A DNA stretch of 64,000 nucleotides from CBDCUW01 sp963734865. GTDB taxonomy: Bacteria > Planctomycetota > Planctomycetia > Pirellulales > Pirellulaceae. Below are positions 9,483-18,153 of the stretch, one piece after another. The stretch covers positions 171,432 to 235,431 of the forward strand of contig CAVTIV010000010.1 in the NCBI GenBank assembly GCA_963734865.1, written 5' to 3'. Position 1 is the stretch's first letter. Each line of letters opens with the position of its first letter. The translations under genes and the position numbers were made by a program. The notes beneath the pieces are model-generated. The model worked only from the letters and a program-made list of their open reading frames with translations. It did no database searches and had not been told where the DNA came from.

Positions 9483-10682
9483 TTACGGCACGCGCCGTCC
9501 CAGCTGAGACGCGTTGTCGCGCGGCACGGACGTTACGTCATCACCGCGGCGGTCCCGCAATGCTTGACTGACGCGGTTAAGGATCGCCCGTTCCTCCTGT
9601 GACAACGCATCGAGTCCGTTCTCATGTAGTCGGTTCAAAATCTCATCCAATCGAGAAGCATCCATCGCCTCGCGACGCTCCTGTACCATCGCCCGCTTGA
9701 CGCGGCGACGATTCTGCCGCGTACGAATCGCCTCGCCCACTCGTTGGAAGATGCCGATGCGATACTCGTTTTCTCGAATCACTTTTTTAACCGCGTTGTC
9801 GTCGATCGACTGCTGCTCGTACCGTTCATCGACCCGCGGCGATTGAAAGCCAATCATCGTGTCCGCCAGGTCGCTGGAATGGGATGATGTCCACAGCAGC
9901 AATGCCAACAACAAGATCAGCGGCCATCGGGGAATGGTCATGCTGCCATCACCGGCGATCATCATCATGGCGACCACCAAGGTCAGCAGAGAGACGGCAA
10001 CAAGACAGCGACGAAAAACCGCCACTTGATGAGGCAGATCAAGACGACGCGAACAAACACTCGTCAGGGCTGCTAAAACTTGACGTCCCGTCGTTCTGGG
10101 CAGCGGGAACATCTGACACACCGCCTGGACCCAAAAAAGCCACGCACCCACACGCCAAATCGAATCGGATGATGAGAGACCGATACTTGGCGGTGACCAA
10201 AAGTCGGGCTGCGTGGGCGTCAACACCGGAGTCCGAAAACCGCCCTCGACCCACCAAAATAGAACGCCAGCGATCACCATCGCTGCCAGTGATGTAAGGG
10301 AGACGAGCAGCGACTGAGTCGCCAGCCAACGTCGGGGACCCGATTCGACGCCGATCAAATTGATGGTGATCTCGGGCGTTCGTAGACCAAACACCCCACA
10401 AATCGTCAACTGCGATACCACTTGAACCAACCAACCCGCGATCCAGAATCCAGAACCGATCGCAGCGACAATCGGCAAGTCGGCATTGCCTTGACGACTC
10501 GTCATCGCGGCAACCACCGCCACGACCGCGATCGCCGCCAACACCACGACGCCAGAAAGAAAGAACCGCGTCTGGCCAACATGGCCCAACGGAATCACCA
10601 GCGCCACCGCCGTCCCCTCGCCGGTCCGCGGCAAGCGACGACGATCACGTGATGGATTCTCAGAGGCATTGCCAAGAGGCAT
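9483..10682 (-). CDS. M50-like membrane protein, probable pseudoprotease, with rhomboid-type C-terminal tail
   Basis: A 399-residue polytopic membrane protein. The region around residues 86-111 (VQVVSQ then FGLRTPEITINLIG) aligns with the M50B site-2 protease segment HExxH...G-----I-L-P-GG. However, the zinc-binding HExxH is replaced by VQVVS. Residues ~190-203 (MFPLPRTTGRQVL) match the NLLPIPPLDGGR segment of M50 proteases, again without the Asp ligand. The C-terminus (~342-375) reads DEILNRLHENGLDALSQEERAIL, a helical tail that I know from bacterial rhomboid-family proteins. The fold assignment is inference from pattern. If right, the protein is a catalytically dead member, perhaps binding or shielding membrane substrates. 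Confidence 0.65.
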   Translation of the reverse strand: MPLGNASENPSRDRRRLPRTGEGTAVALVIPLGHVGQTRFFLSGVVVLAAIAVVAVVAAMTSRQGNADLPIVAAIGSGFWIAGWLVQVVSQLTICGVFGLRTPEITINLIGVESGPRRWLATQSLLVSLTSLAAMVIAGVLFWWVEGGFRTPVLTPTQPDFWSPPSIGLSSSDSIWRVGAWLFWVQAVCQMFPLPRTTGRQVLAALTSVCSRRLDLPHQVAVFRRCLVAVSLLTLVVAMMMIAGDGSMTIPRWPLILLLALLLWTSSHSSDLADTMIGFQSPRVDERYEQQSIDDNAVKKVIRENEYRIGIFQRVGEAIRTRQNRRRVKRAMVQERREAMDASRLDEILNRLHENGLDALSQEERAILNRVSQALRDRRGDDVTSVPRDNASQLGRRVP

Positions 10683-10883
10683 GACGGGCTTCTGCCGGGA
10701 CTGGGGATGGAACGCGCTGGCCAGGATCTGTCGATCTGTCGGTGCGAAGCCTTTCTCTCTATCGTACTAGGTTCCGTGCCCTAATTCGAAAGAAATCGGG
10801 CAACACGATCGGCCACCCACCGCACGAACCGCCGGTGTCAAAGTGACAACAGAAACCCCGCTAAACCGGACGCTGACAAGCGG

Positions 10884-11756
10884 CTAAGCCCCGCTCGGCT
10901 GCGCCGAACTCTCGGCCGGAGACTCCTCGCTCGCGGCCGGAGGACCTCCCGTCCGATCGCTACCGCTTGGTTCGGCCGACTTCGGTTCGGCCGTCTTCGG
11001 TTCGGCCGTCTTCGGTTCGGCCGTCTTCGGTTCGGCCGTCTTTGGTTCGGCCGTCTTTGGTTCCGTAGCCTTTGGTTCGGCGTCTGGTTGAGATTCTCGT
11101 CGCAACTTCAGAATGATCTTGTCGCCCTCGATCGACACGCTCTCAAAACGACTGATCATCTCGGCGTTTTTCGGATCCTTGTACAGATCTTTGGCCAAGT
11201 TCTCCTTGCTCATTGCGTCCAGGATCTCTTGAGGCACCTGTTCGCCTTTCACTTCCGCATCGGCAAGCGTCACAATCAACACGCCATGATCAAGTTTGAT
11301 ATCAAAACTACCGGACGCATTGAAGAATCTGCCGTCGCCACCAGGGATCGCATCGGTCGGAATGCTGATGTCACCGGTCACCCGACCGTGGTCAATTCTG
11401 ACGAACGCCTTGCCACGTAGATGTTCTTCCTGGTTGATCAGGGCGTTGATCTCATCGGCAGTCAAAACCAAATCTTCCGCCGGCTGCCCCTCATCCAACG
11501 CCTCTTTGAATGTCTCCAACCGGGCATCCAGTTGGTCAATTTGCTCGGGCGTGAACTTCACCACCGGCAACTCGGTCGGCGTCTCGGAGGTGTATTTTTC
11601 TACCTGCCCGGCGATGAAGTAATAAACACCGAATCCGCCACAAACGCCCAATAGCACCATCGCCAGGAACACGCCAAGACAACCATACAGACATCCGCGA
11701 GAACTCTTTTGCTCGACGACTTGTGGTTGTTCGGGGGTTTCGATCGTTTGCGACAT
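10884..11756 (-). CDS. Single-pass membrane protein with EPKTA-repeat tail
   Basis: The start is the ATG at 11756 (MSQTIETPEQ), giving 290 residues. Residues ~24-46 form one membrane helix preceded by Cys residues (RGCLYGCLGVF). The extracytoplasmic domain has ordered-looking segments (EDLVLTADEINALI, GKAFVRIDHGRVTGDISIP, GSFDIKLDHGVLIVTLADAEVKG) that resemble proteins of unknown function common in planctomycetes. The C-terminus is a Pro/Glu/Lys/Thr/Ala linker built from five to six EPKTA units, then a Ser/Pro/Ala tail. Function unknown; an envelope-associated structural or binding role is a guess. Confidence 0.75.
   Translation of the reverse strand: MSQTIETPEQPQVVEQKSSRGCLYGCLGVFLAMVLLGVCGGFGVYYFIAGQVEKYTSETPTELPVVKFTPEQIDQLDARLETFKEALDEGQPAEDLVLTADEINALINQEEHLRGKAFVRIDHGRVTGDISIPTDAIPGGDGRFFNASGSFDIKLDHGVLIVTLADAEVKGEQVPQEILDAMSKENLAKDLYKDPKNAEMISRFESVSIEGDKIILKLRRESQPDAEPKATEPKTAEPKTAEPKTAEPKTAEPKTAEPKSAEPSGSDRTGGPPAASEESPAESSAQPSGA
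10970..11083 (-). repeat. 15 bp tandem repeat encoding EPKTA
   Basis: A 15 bp unit (plus-strand form GGTTCGGCCGTCTTC) is repeated nearly perfectly at least five times, with edge copies diverged. It lies in frame inside the coding region, so copy-number change alters linker length without frameshift. Confidence 0.9.
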
Positions 11757-11990
11757 GGTTCTTGCCCGCACAATGGAAGGTTCGAATGACGTTCGGGAGG
11801 CGTCACCGACGTCCAGGCCAAAGCTTCGTCGGTGGCCCCCTGAACTCGGCACAACCCGTCACACTTGGGGGCGCCTGTGGAAAAAATTTCCGCGGAATTG
11901 CCAGCACCGCCCTCCGGTATCCAACCGTTTCGCTCCCCAGCCGAGTTCCATCAAATCCGGCCTGCTTTGCTGGCCATTCTCCGCCGCCTC

Positions 11991-12407
11991 TCAGCCGATG
12001 CACCACATCTCGGTGAACCACTCGATACGATCCGAACGTTTGGGGCTGTATTTCGTTTTCGGATTGAATTTCTGGTTATCCAAATAGGACAAGAACGGCG
12101 CACAGGGAACCTCGGCGTGCTGAGTCAACACGTCGACCGTCTCGCTTTCAAACTTCCAGTCGTACAGAAGCTTGTTGTCCCGTTCAAACCATTCGTCCAA
12201 GTAGGCAGCATCGGTTGTGCTGACCATCACGAAGTCGCACTTCTTCTTGCACAGAAAACTCAAGAACTGAGCAGCCAATGCTCGCGTCTTTTCATCATCC
12301 CCGTCGCACGAAGATGAAGCGACTCTCCACAAACTGACGAAGCCATTTTCATCAAGATCCTCGGGCGAAGCTTTGACTTCGATCCCTTCCAACACAGACT
12401 CCGACAT
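11991..12407 (-). CDS. Hypothetical cytosolic protein
   Basis: A 138-residue protein starting MSESVLEGIEVKASPEDLDENGF. It is acidic and aromatic-rich with several Cys (for example FLCKKKCDF), and has no signal peptide or membrane helix. It lies ~100 bp downstream of trhO on the same strand and may be co-transcribed with it. I do not recognise the family. The compact start with an acidic leader and the clean stop make it a likely real gene. Confidence 0.65.
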   Translation of the reverse strand: MSESVLEGIEVKASPEDLDENGFVSLWRVASSSCDGDDEKTRALAAQFLSFLCKKKCDFVMVSTTDAAYLDEWFERDNKLLYDWKFESETVDVLTQHAEVPCAPFLSYLDNQKFNPKTKYSPKRSDRIEWFTEMWCIG

Positions 12408-12504
12408 GGAATTTCCTTCACAGGTGAATTGAAAGCCTCTATTCTAGCGTGTTTACCCCGCGAAATGAACCACACGTGCCGAGGACTCGGACCACCCCAA
12501 CCGG

Positions 12505-13395
12505 CTATCGGCCCCCTTTTCGCTGTTCGATTTGCCGTTGCCGCTCGGCAAATCGGCGTCGCTGATCTTCGCTGATCTGATCGACACAGCGAGGGCAGTG
12601 GATTCCTTTCTGGTAATCGGGATGTTGCTGGTCCTCCATCGTGACCGGCCAACCACATGCGAAACACATCACGTGGTTTCCCTCGACCAGACCGTGTCCC
12701 ACCGACACTCGCTCGTCGAATACAAAGCACTCCCCTTGCCACTCGGATTGTGCTTCTGGAACCATTTCCAGGTACTTCAAGATCCCGCCGCGTAGGTGGT
12801 AAACCTGATCAAAACCTTGCTGCTTCAACAACGCTGTCGACTTTTCACAGCGGATTCCTCCGGTGCAAAACATCGCGACCTTGTTTTGCTTCCGCGGATC
12901 CAGTTGTTCGCCAACGAACTTGGGAAACTCACGAAAGCTGCGAGTGTCAGGATTGATCGCGCCACGAAAGGTGCCAATCGCAACTTCGTAGTCGTTTCGA
13001 GTGTCGATCAAAGTCACTTCCGGATCGCGGATCAGTCGGTTCCAGTCTTCCGGATTGACGTAGGTTCCGACCGCATCGTTGGGGTCAATCCCGGCAACAC
13101 CCATCGTCACGATCTCTTTTTTCAGTCGCACGCGAGCGCGTTTGAATGGAAGATCGTGGCAACTCGACTCTTTGACTTCCAGCTCGGCTAGTCGGAGATC
13201 GGACTTGAGGTAGGTGATCAGATCATCAATCCCGCCACGAGACCCGGCAACCGTTCCGTTGACTCCTTCAGCTGCCAGCAACAACGTACCGCGAACGCCC
13301 GCCTGCCGCATCCGGCAGAGCATCGGTTCTTGCAACTCGGCGTAGTCGGCCAGCGGTACAAAACGATAGAGCGCGGCAACAACGATGCGGTTCAT
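12505..13395 (-). CDS. trhO: tRNA uridine(34) hydroxylase TrhO (rhodanese-like)
   Basis: A 296-residue protein with the YceA/TrhO layout: an N-terminal acylphosphatase-like domain (LYRFVPLADY ... GTLLLAAEGVNGTVAG), then a rhodanese domain with IDTRNDYEVAIGTFRGAINP and the active loop CTGGIRCEKS (Cys177 and Cys183). A Cys-rich C-terminal segment follows (VMCFACGWPV, HCPRC). TrhO performs oxygen-dependent 5-hydroxylation of U34 in several tRNAs, the first step toward 5-methoxyuridine or its derivatives. The start is the ATG at 13395. The motifs leave little doubt about the family. Confidence 0.95.
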   Translation of the reverse strand: MNRIVVAALYRFVPLADYAELQEPMLCRMRQAGVRGTLLLAAEGVNGTVAGSRGGIDDLITYLKSDLRLAELEVKESSCHDLPFKRARVRLKKEIVTMGVAGIDPNDAVGTYVNPEDWNRLIRDPEVTLIDTRNDYEVAIGTFRGAINPDTRSFREFPKFVGEQLDPRKQNKVAMFCTGGIRCEKSTALLKQQGFDQVYHLRGGILKYLEMVPEAQSEWQGECFVFDERVSVGHGLVEGNHVMCFACGWPVTMEDQQHPDYQKGIHCPRCVDQISEDQRRRFAERQRQIEQRKGGR

Positions 13396-13508
13396 TTCAG
13401 CTGGTTTTTCTCCGTTCCATCACAACCCCTAGCGTGAGTTTTGAATCACGTGCAATTTCATCACTTACGCTTCCGGTGATGACAGCAATCGAAACCGCCA
13501 CCGTCCGG

Positions 13509-14024
13509 CTATACAAGCATTCGCAGCGTCGCCATCGCGGCTTCGTAGTCGGGCTCGTTGGTGACTTCCGGGACGATCTCTTTGTAGGCGACATTGCCGT
13601 CCGAGTCCAACACGATCACGGCCCGGGTCAACAGCTTCAACTCTTCAATCGTCATGCCGTAGTCGGTTCCAAACTGGTGTGTCTGGTAATCACTTGCCGT
13701 TCGCATCTTGATATCCTCGGCACTACAAAAACGCGCCTGTGCAAACGGCAGATCGCGACTGACGGTGACCGCGTTGACCTTATCTCCGAGCGAACCGAGT
13801 TCCTCGTTGAATCGCTTCGTTTGCACCGCACACACAGCGGTATCCAAGCTGGGGACGATGCTAATGATCGTCGGTTTGCCCTTCAGGTCACTGAGTTTCA
13901 GTGTCTGAATTCCGGCGTCGGCATAATGCAGGGTGAATGCCGGGGCTGGCGAACCGACTGCTAAATCTTCGCCTTCCAGCGTCATCGGATTGCCCTTGAA
14001 TGTAATGAATCCCGAACGTCCCAT
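13509..14024 (-). CDS. tpx: Thiol peroxidase Tpx
   Basis: A 171-residue atypical 2-Cys peroxiredoxin. The start is the ATG at 14024, preceded by a good ribosome-binding site (GGGAGAAG about 8 bases upstream); an in-frame TTG at 14039 is less likely. The motif SLDTAVC places the peroxidatic Cys at residue 65 with Thr62. The resolving Cys is residue 100 (ARFCSAED). The N-terminus FKGNPMTLEG is typical of Tpx. The enzyme reduces lipid and hydrogen peroxides using thioredoxin. It is probably monocistronic, with trhO ~110 bp downstream. Confidence 0.96.
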   Translation of the reverse strand: MGRSGFITFKGNPMTLEGEDLAVGSPAPAFTLHYADAGIQTLKLSDLKGKPTIISIVPSLDTAVCAVQTKRFNEELGSLGDKVNAVTVSRDLPFAQARFCSAEDIKMRTASDYQTHQFGTDYGMTIEELKLLTRAVIVLDSDGNVAYKEIVPEVTNEPDYEAAMATLRMLV

Positions 14025-14242
14025 GATCGCTTCTCCCAAAAAGTTTGTCGCTGAAAACGCGCAAAAAGCTTGCCCGTGCTGTCAGTCCGTTACGCTATGG
14101 GTCAAAGTATGGTGTCCTGCCGCGGCGGCGTGAATGGGTGGCCCCGATTCGGCCGTGATTCAAAGCATCGGCAGATCGGCGTTGCCGCATCAATATCGAC
14201 TTTCTTTTACGTTTTTACACTCAACTTGCTGCGAAGATCACC

Positions 14243-16314
14243 GTGAACTCTCTCCACATCGGATGGGTCGCTTTCTCGATCATCACCTTCCTGTCAACGG
14301 AATGCAGGGCCGCCGATTCGCGATTTGCCCACAGCGATGGCAACGCGAGGTATCTACACTGGATCGACCTCTATGATGCGGACAATCGAAAGATCACCCC
14401 CGAGTCGGAGCAGCCCTATTCGTCCCAGAAAACCTGTGGCCGATGTCACGACTACGAAACGATTTCACATGGCTGGCACTTCAACGCGTTTCTTGCCGAT
14501 GCCGTCGCAGGACGTGAGGGCGAGCCTTGGATTTGGACCGACGAGCGAACCGGCACACAACTGCCGCTGTCGTACCGTGATTGGTCCCACACCTATGATC
14601 CAAACTCGATCGGCATCACGACCTGGGAAATGACCAGACAATTCGGCGGCCGGTTGCCCGGTGGCGGCTTGGCTGCGAATCCGCAGGTCTCGCACACGAC
14701 AACCACCACCTCGCAGCCGAACACCGATTCGCAAGGGGCCGATCACAGTGATGAAGCCGAATTGGCCGTCAATCGTTGGCCACTCAGCGGCGCTCTGGAA
14801 ATCGATTGCATGGTTTGCCACGCCATACCCGGTAGCTACGACTTCAATAACCGACGCGAACAGATCGCGCAAGAAAACTTCGCCTGGGCGGCAACAGCCG
14901 GTTTGCGACTGGGGATCGTCGACGGCATTGTCTCCCGAATCAAAGATGATGCGGATCCCAACGACGACGCGACCAAGGCGAAGCTTCCCAAAGTGACCTA
15001 TGACCCAATCAGGTTCTCCGCCGACGGTACCGTGTTCATGGACTTGATCCGCGAGCCCGACAGCAATTCATGCTACCAGTGCCACAGCAACCGTTCCGTC
15101 AGCGAGGCCGGGATCGAGCCACGGTGGATTCACGACGAGGATGTTCATTTGCGGGCCGGGATGGTTTGCGCCGATTGCCACCGCAACGGTATCGATCATC
15201 ACATCGCCCGCGGATTCGATGGCGAACAAAACCCGGGGAAATCCAGCGTCGCTACGCTCTCCTGTGCCGGTTGTCACCTCGGTGCCAATCATCAGGATCC
15301 CCAATCCGACGCCAGCGACGATGTCTACGCCCGGGCGGGAAGGCTCGGATCGCCAACACCGATGCATGCCGGCTTGCCGCCGATTCACTTCGAAAGAATG
15401 TCCTGCACATCCTGCCATGGCGGACCAGCCCCCCGCGACCAAGCACTCCGCGTGATGACCTCGCTGGCGCATAGCCTGGGCGAGAAAGATCATCGCACCG
15501 GGCTCGAATTGCCAGCCATCGTCGGCCCCGTCTTTGCCAGGCAGAGCGATGGCCGGATCTATCCCCACCGCGCGATGTGGCCGGCTTTCTGGGCGCGATC
15601 CGTGACGGCAAAGTGCATCCGATTCCGCCCCAACAGGCGTACGAAATCACCCGACGCGCGCTCCGCGTGCGGAACGACCTCGTCGCCGAACTGCTGCAGC
15701 CGAAACTCAGCAGCAAGGACCTGCAACAGATCCTCGGGCAAGAACGCGCCAAGCTGGACGCCGACCAGTGGAGCGAACAAGAAACCGCGAAAGTGAAGAA
15801 ACTGCAAGACGAACAAGGCCGTGCATTGTTTAACGAAAAAGTCTCGGCCGCCTTGGAGGCGGTGCAGAAAGAACTGCAAGTCGAGACCGCGGTTTATGTT
15901 TCCAGTGGCGTCATTTACGCTCGCGATGACAAACCAGATTCATTGAAAGTGGTGCAACTGGACGACCCGTCGGCTACCGGAATGGTCCGCTGGCCGATAG
16001 CGCACAACGTCAGACCGGCCGGTTGGGCGCTGGGCGTCGGCGGCTGCCTCGAATGCCATTCCGATCATGGCAAGATCTTTACCTCAACCGTCGCGCCGTT
16101 GGGACCCGGGCCAGACCGCGGCAATCCGGTCACGATGGCATCGCTGCAGGGAATTCAACCCGATCAAAGCTTGGCTTGGAATGAATTGTTCCGCGGACGC
16201 AAGTCGTTCAAGTTCATCGTGGCCGGTTCGATCACGATTTTGCTGATGACGTTGATGATCGGAGTCGGCGCTGTCGCCTCGCGGTTCGCCGCTGGAAAGC
16301 AATCAGCAACATGA
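14243..16314 (+). CDS. Seven-haem cytochrome c, membrane-anchored; apparent one-base frameshift
   Basis: The GTG at 14243 opens a Sec signal peptide (MNSLHIGWVAFSIITFL). Six CxxCH haem sites lie in the first frame: CGRCH (65-69), CMVCH (189-193), CYQCH, CADCH, CAGCH and CTSCH. The reading frame then breaks at 15591-15593: one G is missing from a run, so MWPAFW is followed by out-of-frame sequence. Restoring the G gives MWPAFWGAIRDGKVHPI, the normal family sequence, in the frame that runs to 16314. That part adds a seventh site (CLECH) and a C-terminal membrane helix (ITILLMTLMIGVGAVAS). It is a periplasmic electron carrier of unknown partner, and the next gene may be its membrane partner. Whether the frameshift is real or a sequencing error is open. 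Confidence 0.85.
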
Positions 16315-16318
16315 CGAA

Positions 16319-16762
16319 ATGGCAATCATGAAAACTTGGATCGACCGAATTTTGCTGCTCGTGGTTCTGGCCGTCGTCATTGTGCTTTCGGCCACCGCCG
16401 CTGCCTGGCTCGCCGGCGGTCGTCTTCAGGGGTCGATGTTGCGGCTGCACATGATGGCAAGCGGGGTGCTGGTCATCACGCTCCCGTTGTTCGCCTTGTC
16501 GTCACTCTGGCGGAACATCAGCCGCGTTGATTCCGGCGGACTACAAAAGCTTGGCTTCTGGTCGCTGGTCGTCACCGGACTGGCAACCATCGCCACGGTT
16601 TTTGCCTGCATGCTGCCAATACCGTCGACGGACCAAATGCATTCATTGATCTTGTTGCACGGCTACGCCGGGTTCGCGATGGTGCCGGCGTTGGCGTTGC
16701 TGCTGCTGGGCACTTCCCGCTGGCGGCGCATCCAATCGACTCGCTCCGCCACTCCGGGATGA
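16319..16762 (+). CDS. Small four-helix membrane protein, likely cytochrome partner
   Basis: A 147-residue protein that starts 5 bp after the multihaem cytochrome gene (alternative start ATG at 16328). It has four hydrophobic helices near residues 11-31, 44-62, 80-101 and 110-128. Histidines lie in or next to helices (LRLHMMAS, MHSLILLHGYAG), so haem b or quinone interaction is possible, but this is inference. The tight spacing makes a functional link with the cytochrome likely. Its last 100 bp overlap the convergent protease gene. Confidence 0.75.
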   Translation: MAIMKTWIDRILLLVVLAVVIVLSATAAAWLAGGRLQGSMLRLHMMASGVLVITLPLFALSSLWRNISRVDSGGLQKLGFWSLVVTGLATIATVFACMLPIPSTDQMHSLILLHGYAGFAMVPALALLLLGTSRWRRIQSTRSATPG

Positions 16763-17940
16763 AGCCAGGTCGCCTTTTGTGCCGACGGATGATCGAGCGT
16801 CACCCGAACCAGCGCCGCGGATAAAATTTCCGCAGCAAGATCGTAACTGCTGGGCACGTCTTCGATCTCTTTGGATATTTTCGCGGCCATCCGACAGGCC
16901 GTGACATCGGCGTCAAATTCCGTTCGATACGCGACAAATCGCAAGATCAACATGGTCAGCATGATCCCAGCGGCACTACCCATCGCAACCGCCCATGATG
17001 CGTCGCCGGCAATTTTGGTGATCGCGGCGCCAGCTGCCCATGCCGGCATCACCGCAAGCATCCGAAGCGGTACGTGTCGCCGACGTAAATGAGCAGCCTC
17101 GTGCAACACGACCATCGCCACCTGTTCACGTGGCAGCTCATCGACCAGCCGATCGCTGATCAACAGCGTTCGGGCCGGCGGTACAAATCCAGCGACCATC
17201 GCGTTGAAAGCTCGACCACCGGTATCCCAACGCACCGCCTTTGTCCGTCGCAATCCCGCCGCAGACATCAACCGACGTACCCAAACTTCGGTCGCTTCAT
17301 CCAATCGACCGGTCTTGAATAAGTGTCGGATCAACCACGGCAAACCCAACGGGACGAACAGCAGAATCATTCCCACCGTCATCCAACTGGCCGTCATGGT
17401 GTCGACCGGCAGTGCCGACAACAGGTCACCGCCGACGAGCAGAATCAGAATCGGCACGACCAGCCAAGCCATGCCACTACGAAGTGCAAGCCAAACGAAG
17501 CCGACGTGCCGGCAGAGACCGCGATCCGCATAACCCAAGTGCACGGCGTAACGATGCTCGGCGGACCAGGTTCCAACCGTCATCGCGATCGCTGGTGCCA
17601 GTAACACCAGCGATTGAAGAAACATCGAATGTTCAAACGGCGGTGTCGTGTCCATCGTCCCCGCCAATCCGAATCCAGCCAAACAGAGAACCGCGACCCC
17701 CAGCCCAAGCCAGCGAAAGGCTTCCAGCTGTTTGTCCATCCACTGGGCGCCCACCACGGCGTCGATGTTTTCCAACATTACCTGCTTCGCAGTCACCCGG
17801 GCGGCGACATGACAAAGCAAGATCCACGCGGTCACCATCCCTAAAGTGGCAATCGCGGCACGAACCGGATCGACATCGGCCGGTGGCAGCGAACCACAAC
17901 TGAGCGAGACCACGACGACCAGAAAAGAGTACAAATGCAT
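16663..17940 (-). CDS. M48/M56-like membrane metalloprotease
   Basis: The start is the ATG at 17940 (MHLYSFLVV), giving 425 residues; a GTG two codons upstream is possible. There are several N-terminal membrane helices, then a cytoplasmic or periplasmic catalytic region. The zinc motif HEAAH (about 280-284) sits in VAMVVLHEAAHLRRRH, and TEFDADVTACRMA (from ~348) resembles the third-ligand helix (E--AD-). The preceding segment FVPPARTLLISDRLVDELPREQ is typical of M56 (BlaR1-like) and M48 proteases. The substrate is unknown; membrane stress signalling is a common role. The C-terminus overlaps the convergent small membrane-protein gene by 100 bp. Confidence 0.85.
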   Translation of the reverse strand: MHLYSFLVVVVSLSCGSLPPADVDPVRAAIATLGMVTAWILLCHVAARVTAKQVMLENIDAVVGAQWMDKQLEAFRWLGLGVAVLCLAGFGLAGTMDTTPPFEHSMFLQSLVLLAPAIAMTVGTWSAEHRYAVHLGYADRGLCRHVGFVWLALRSGMAWLVVPILILLVGGDLLSALPVDTMTASWMTVGMILLFVPLGLPWLIRHLFKTGRLDEATEVWVRRLMSAAGLRRTKAVRWDTGGRAFNAMVAGFVPPARTLLISDRLVDELPREQVAMVVLHEAAHLRRRHVPLRMLAVMPAWAAGAAITKIAGDASWAVAMGSAAGIMLTMLILRFVAYRTEFDADVTACRMAAKISKEIEDVPSSYDLAAEILSAALVRVTLDHPSAQKATWLHPGVAERVDWMRRQREVPSSSNANAGTIANPA

Positions 17941-18153
17941 GGCCACACGGTACGGTATTTGACCCGTATCCTATTCACGATCGCCTGGAAGTTGCCGGCC
18001 GAAATTCATTGGATGATTCGATCGGGTCGGCAGCACAAAAGACGCAGTTTATCCCGAAAACAGGCAACCCGGTCCCCGCCGCTCTCAATTCGTCTCGGTC
18101 CCACCAATGCGCCGGACCAATTATGATGGTCCTAACGAATGGTTTAGCGGCCG

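Noticed and set aside
10970..11083. Possible CRISPR-like repeat array
   Set aside because: The units are contiguous without spacers and lie in frame inside a coding region.
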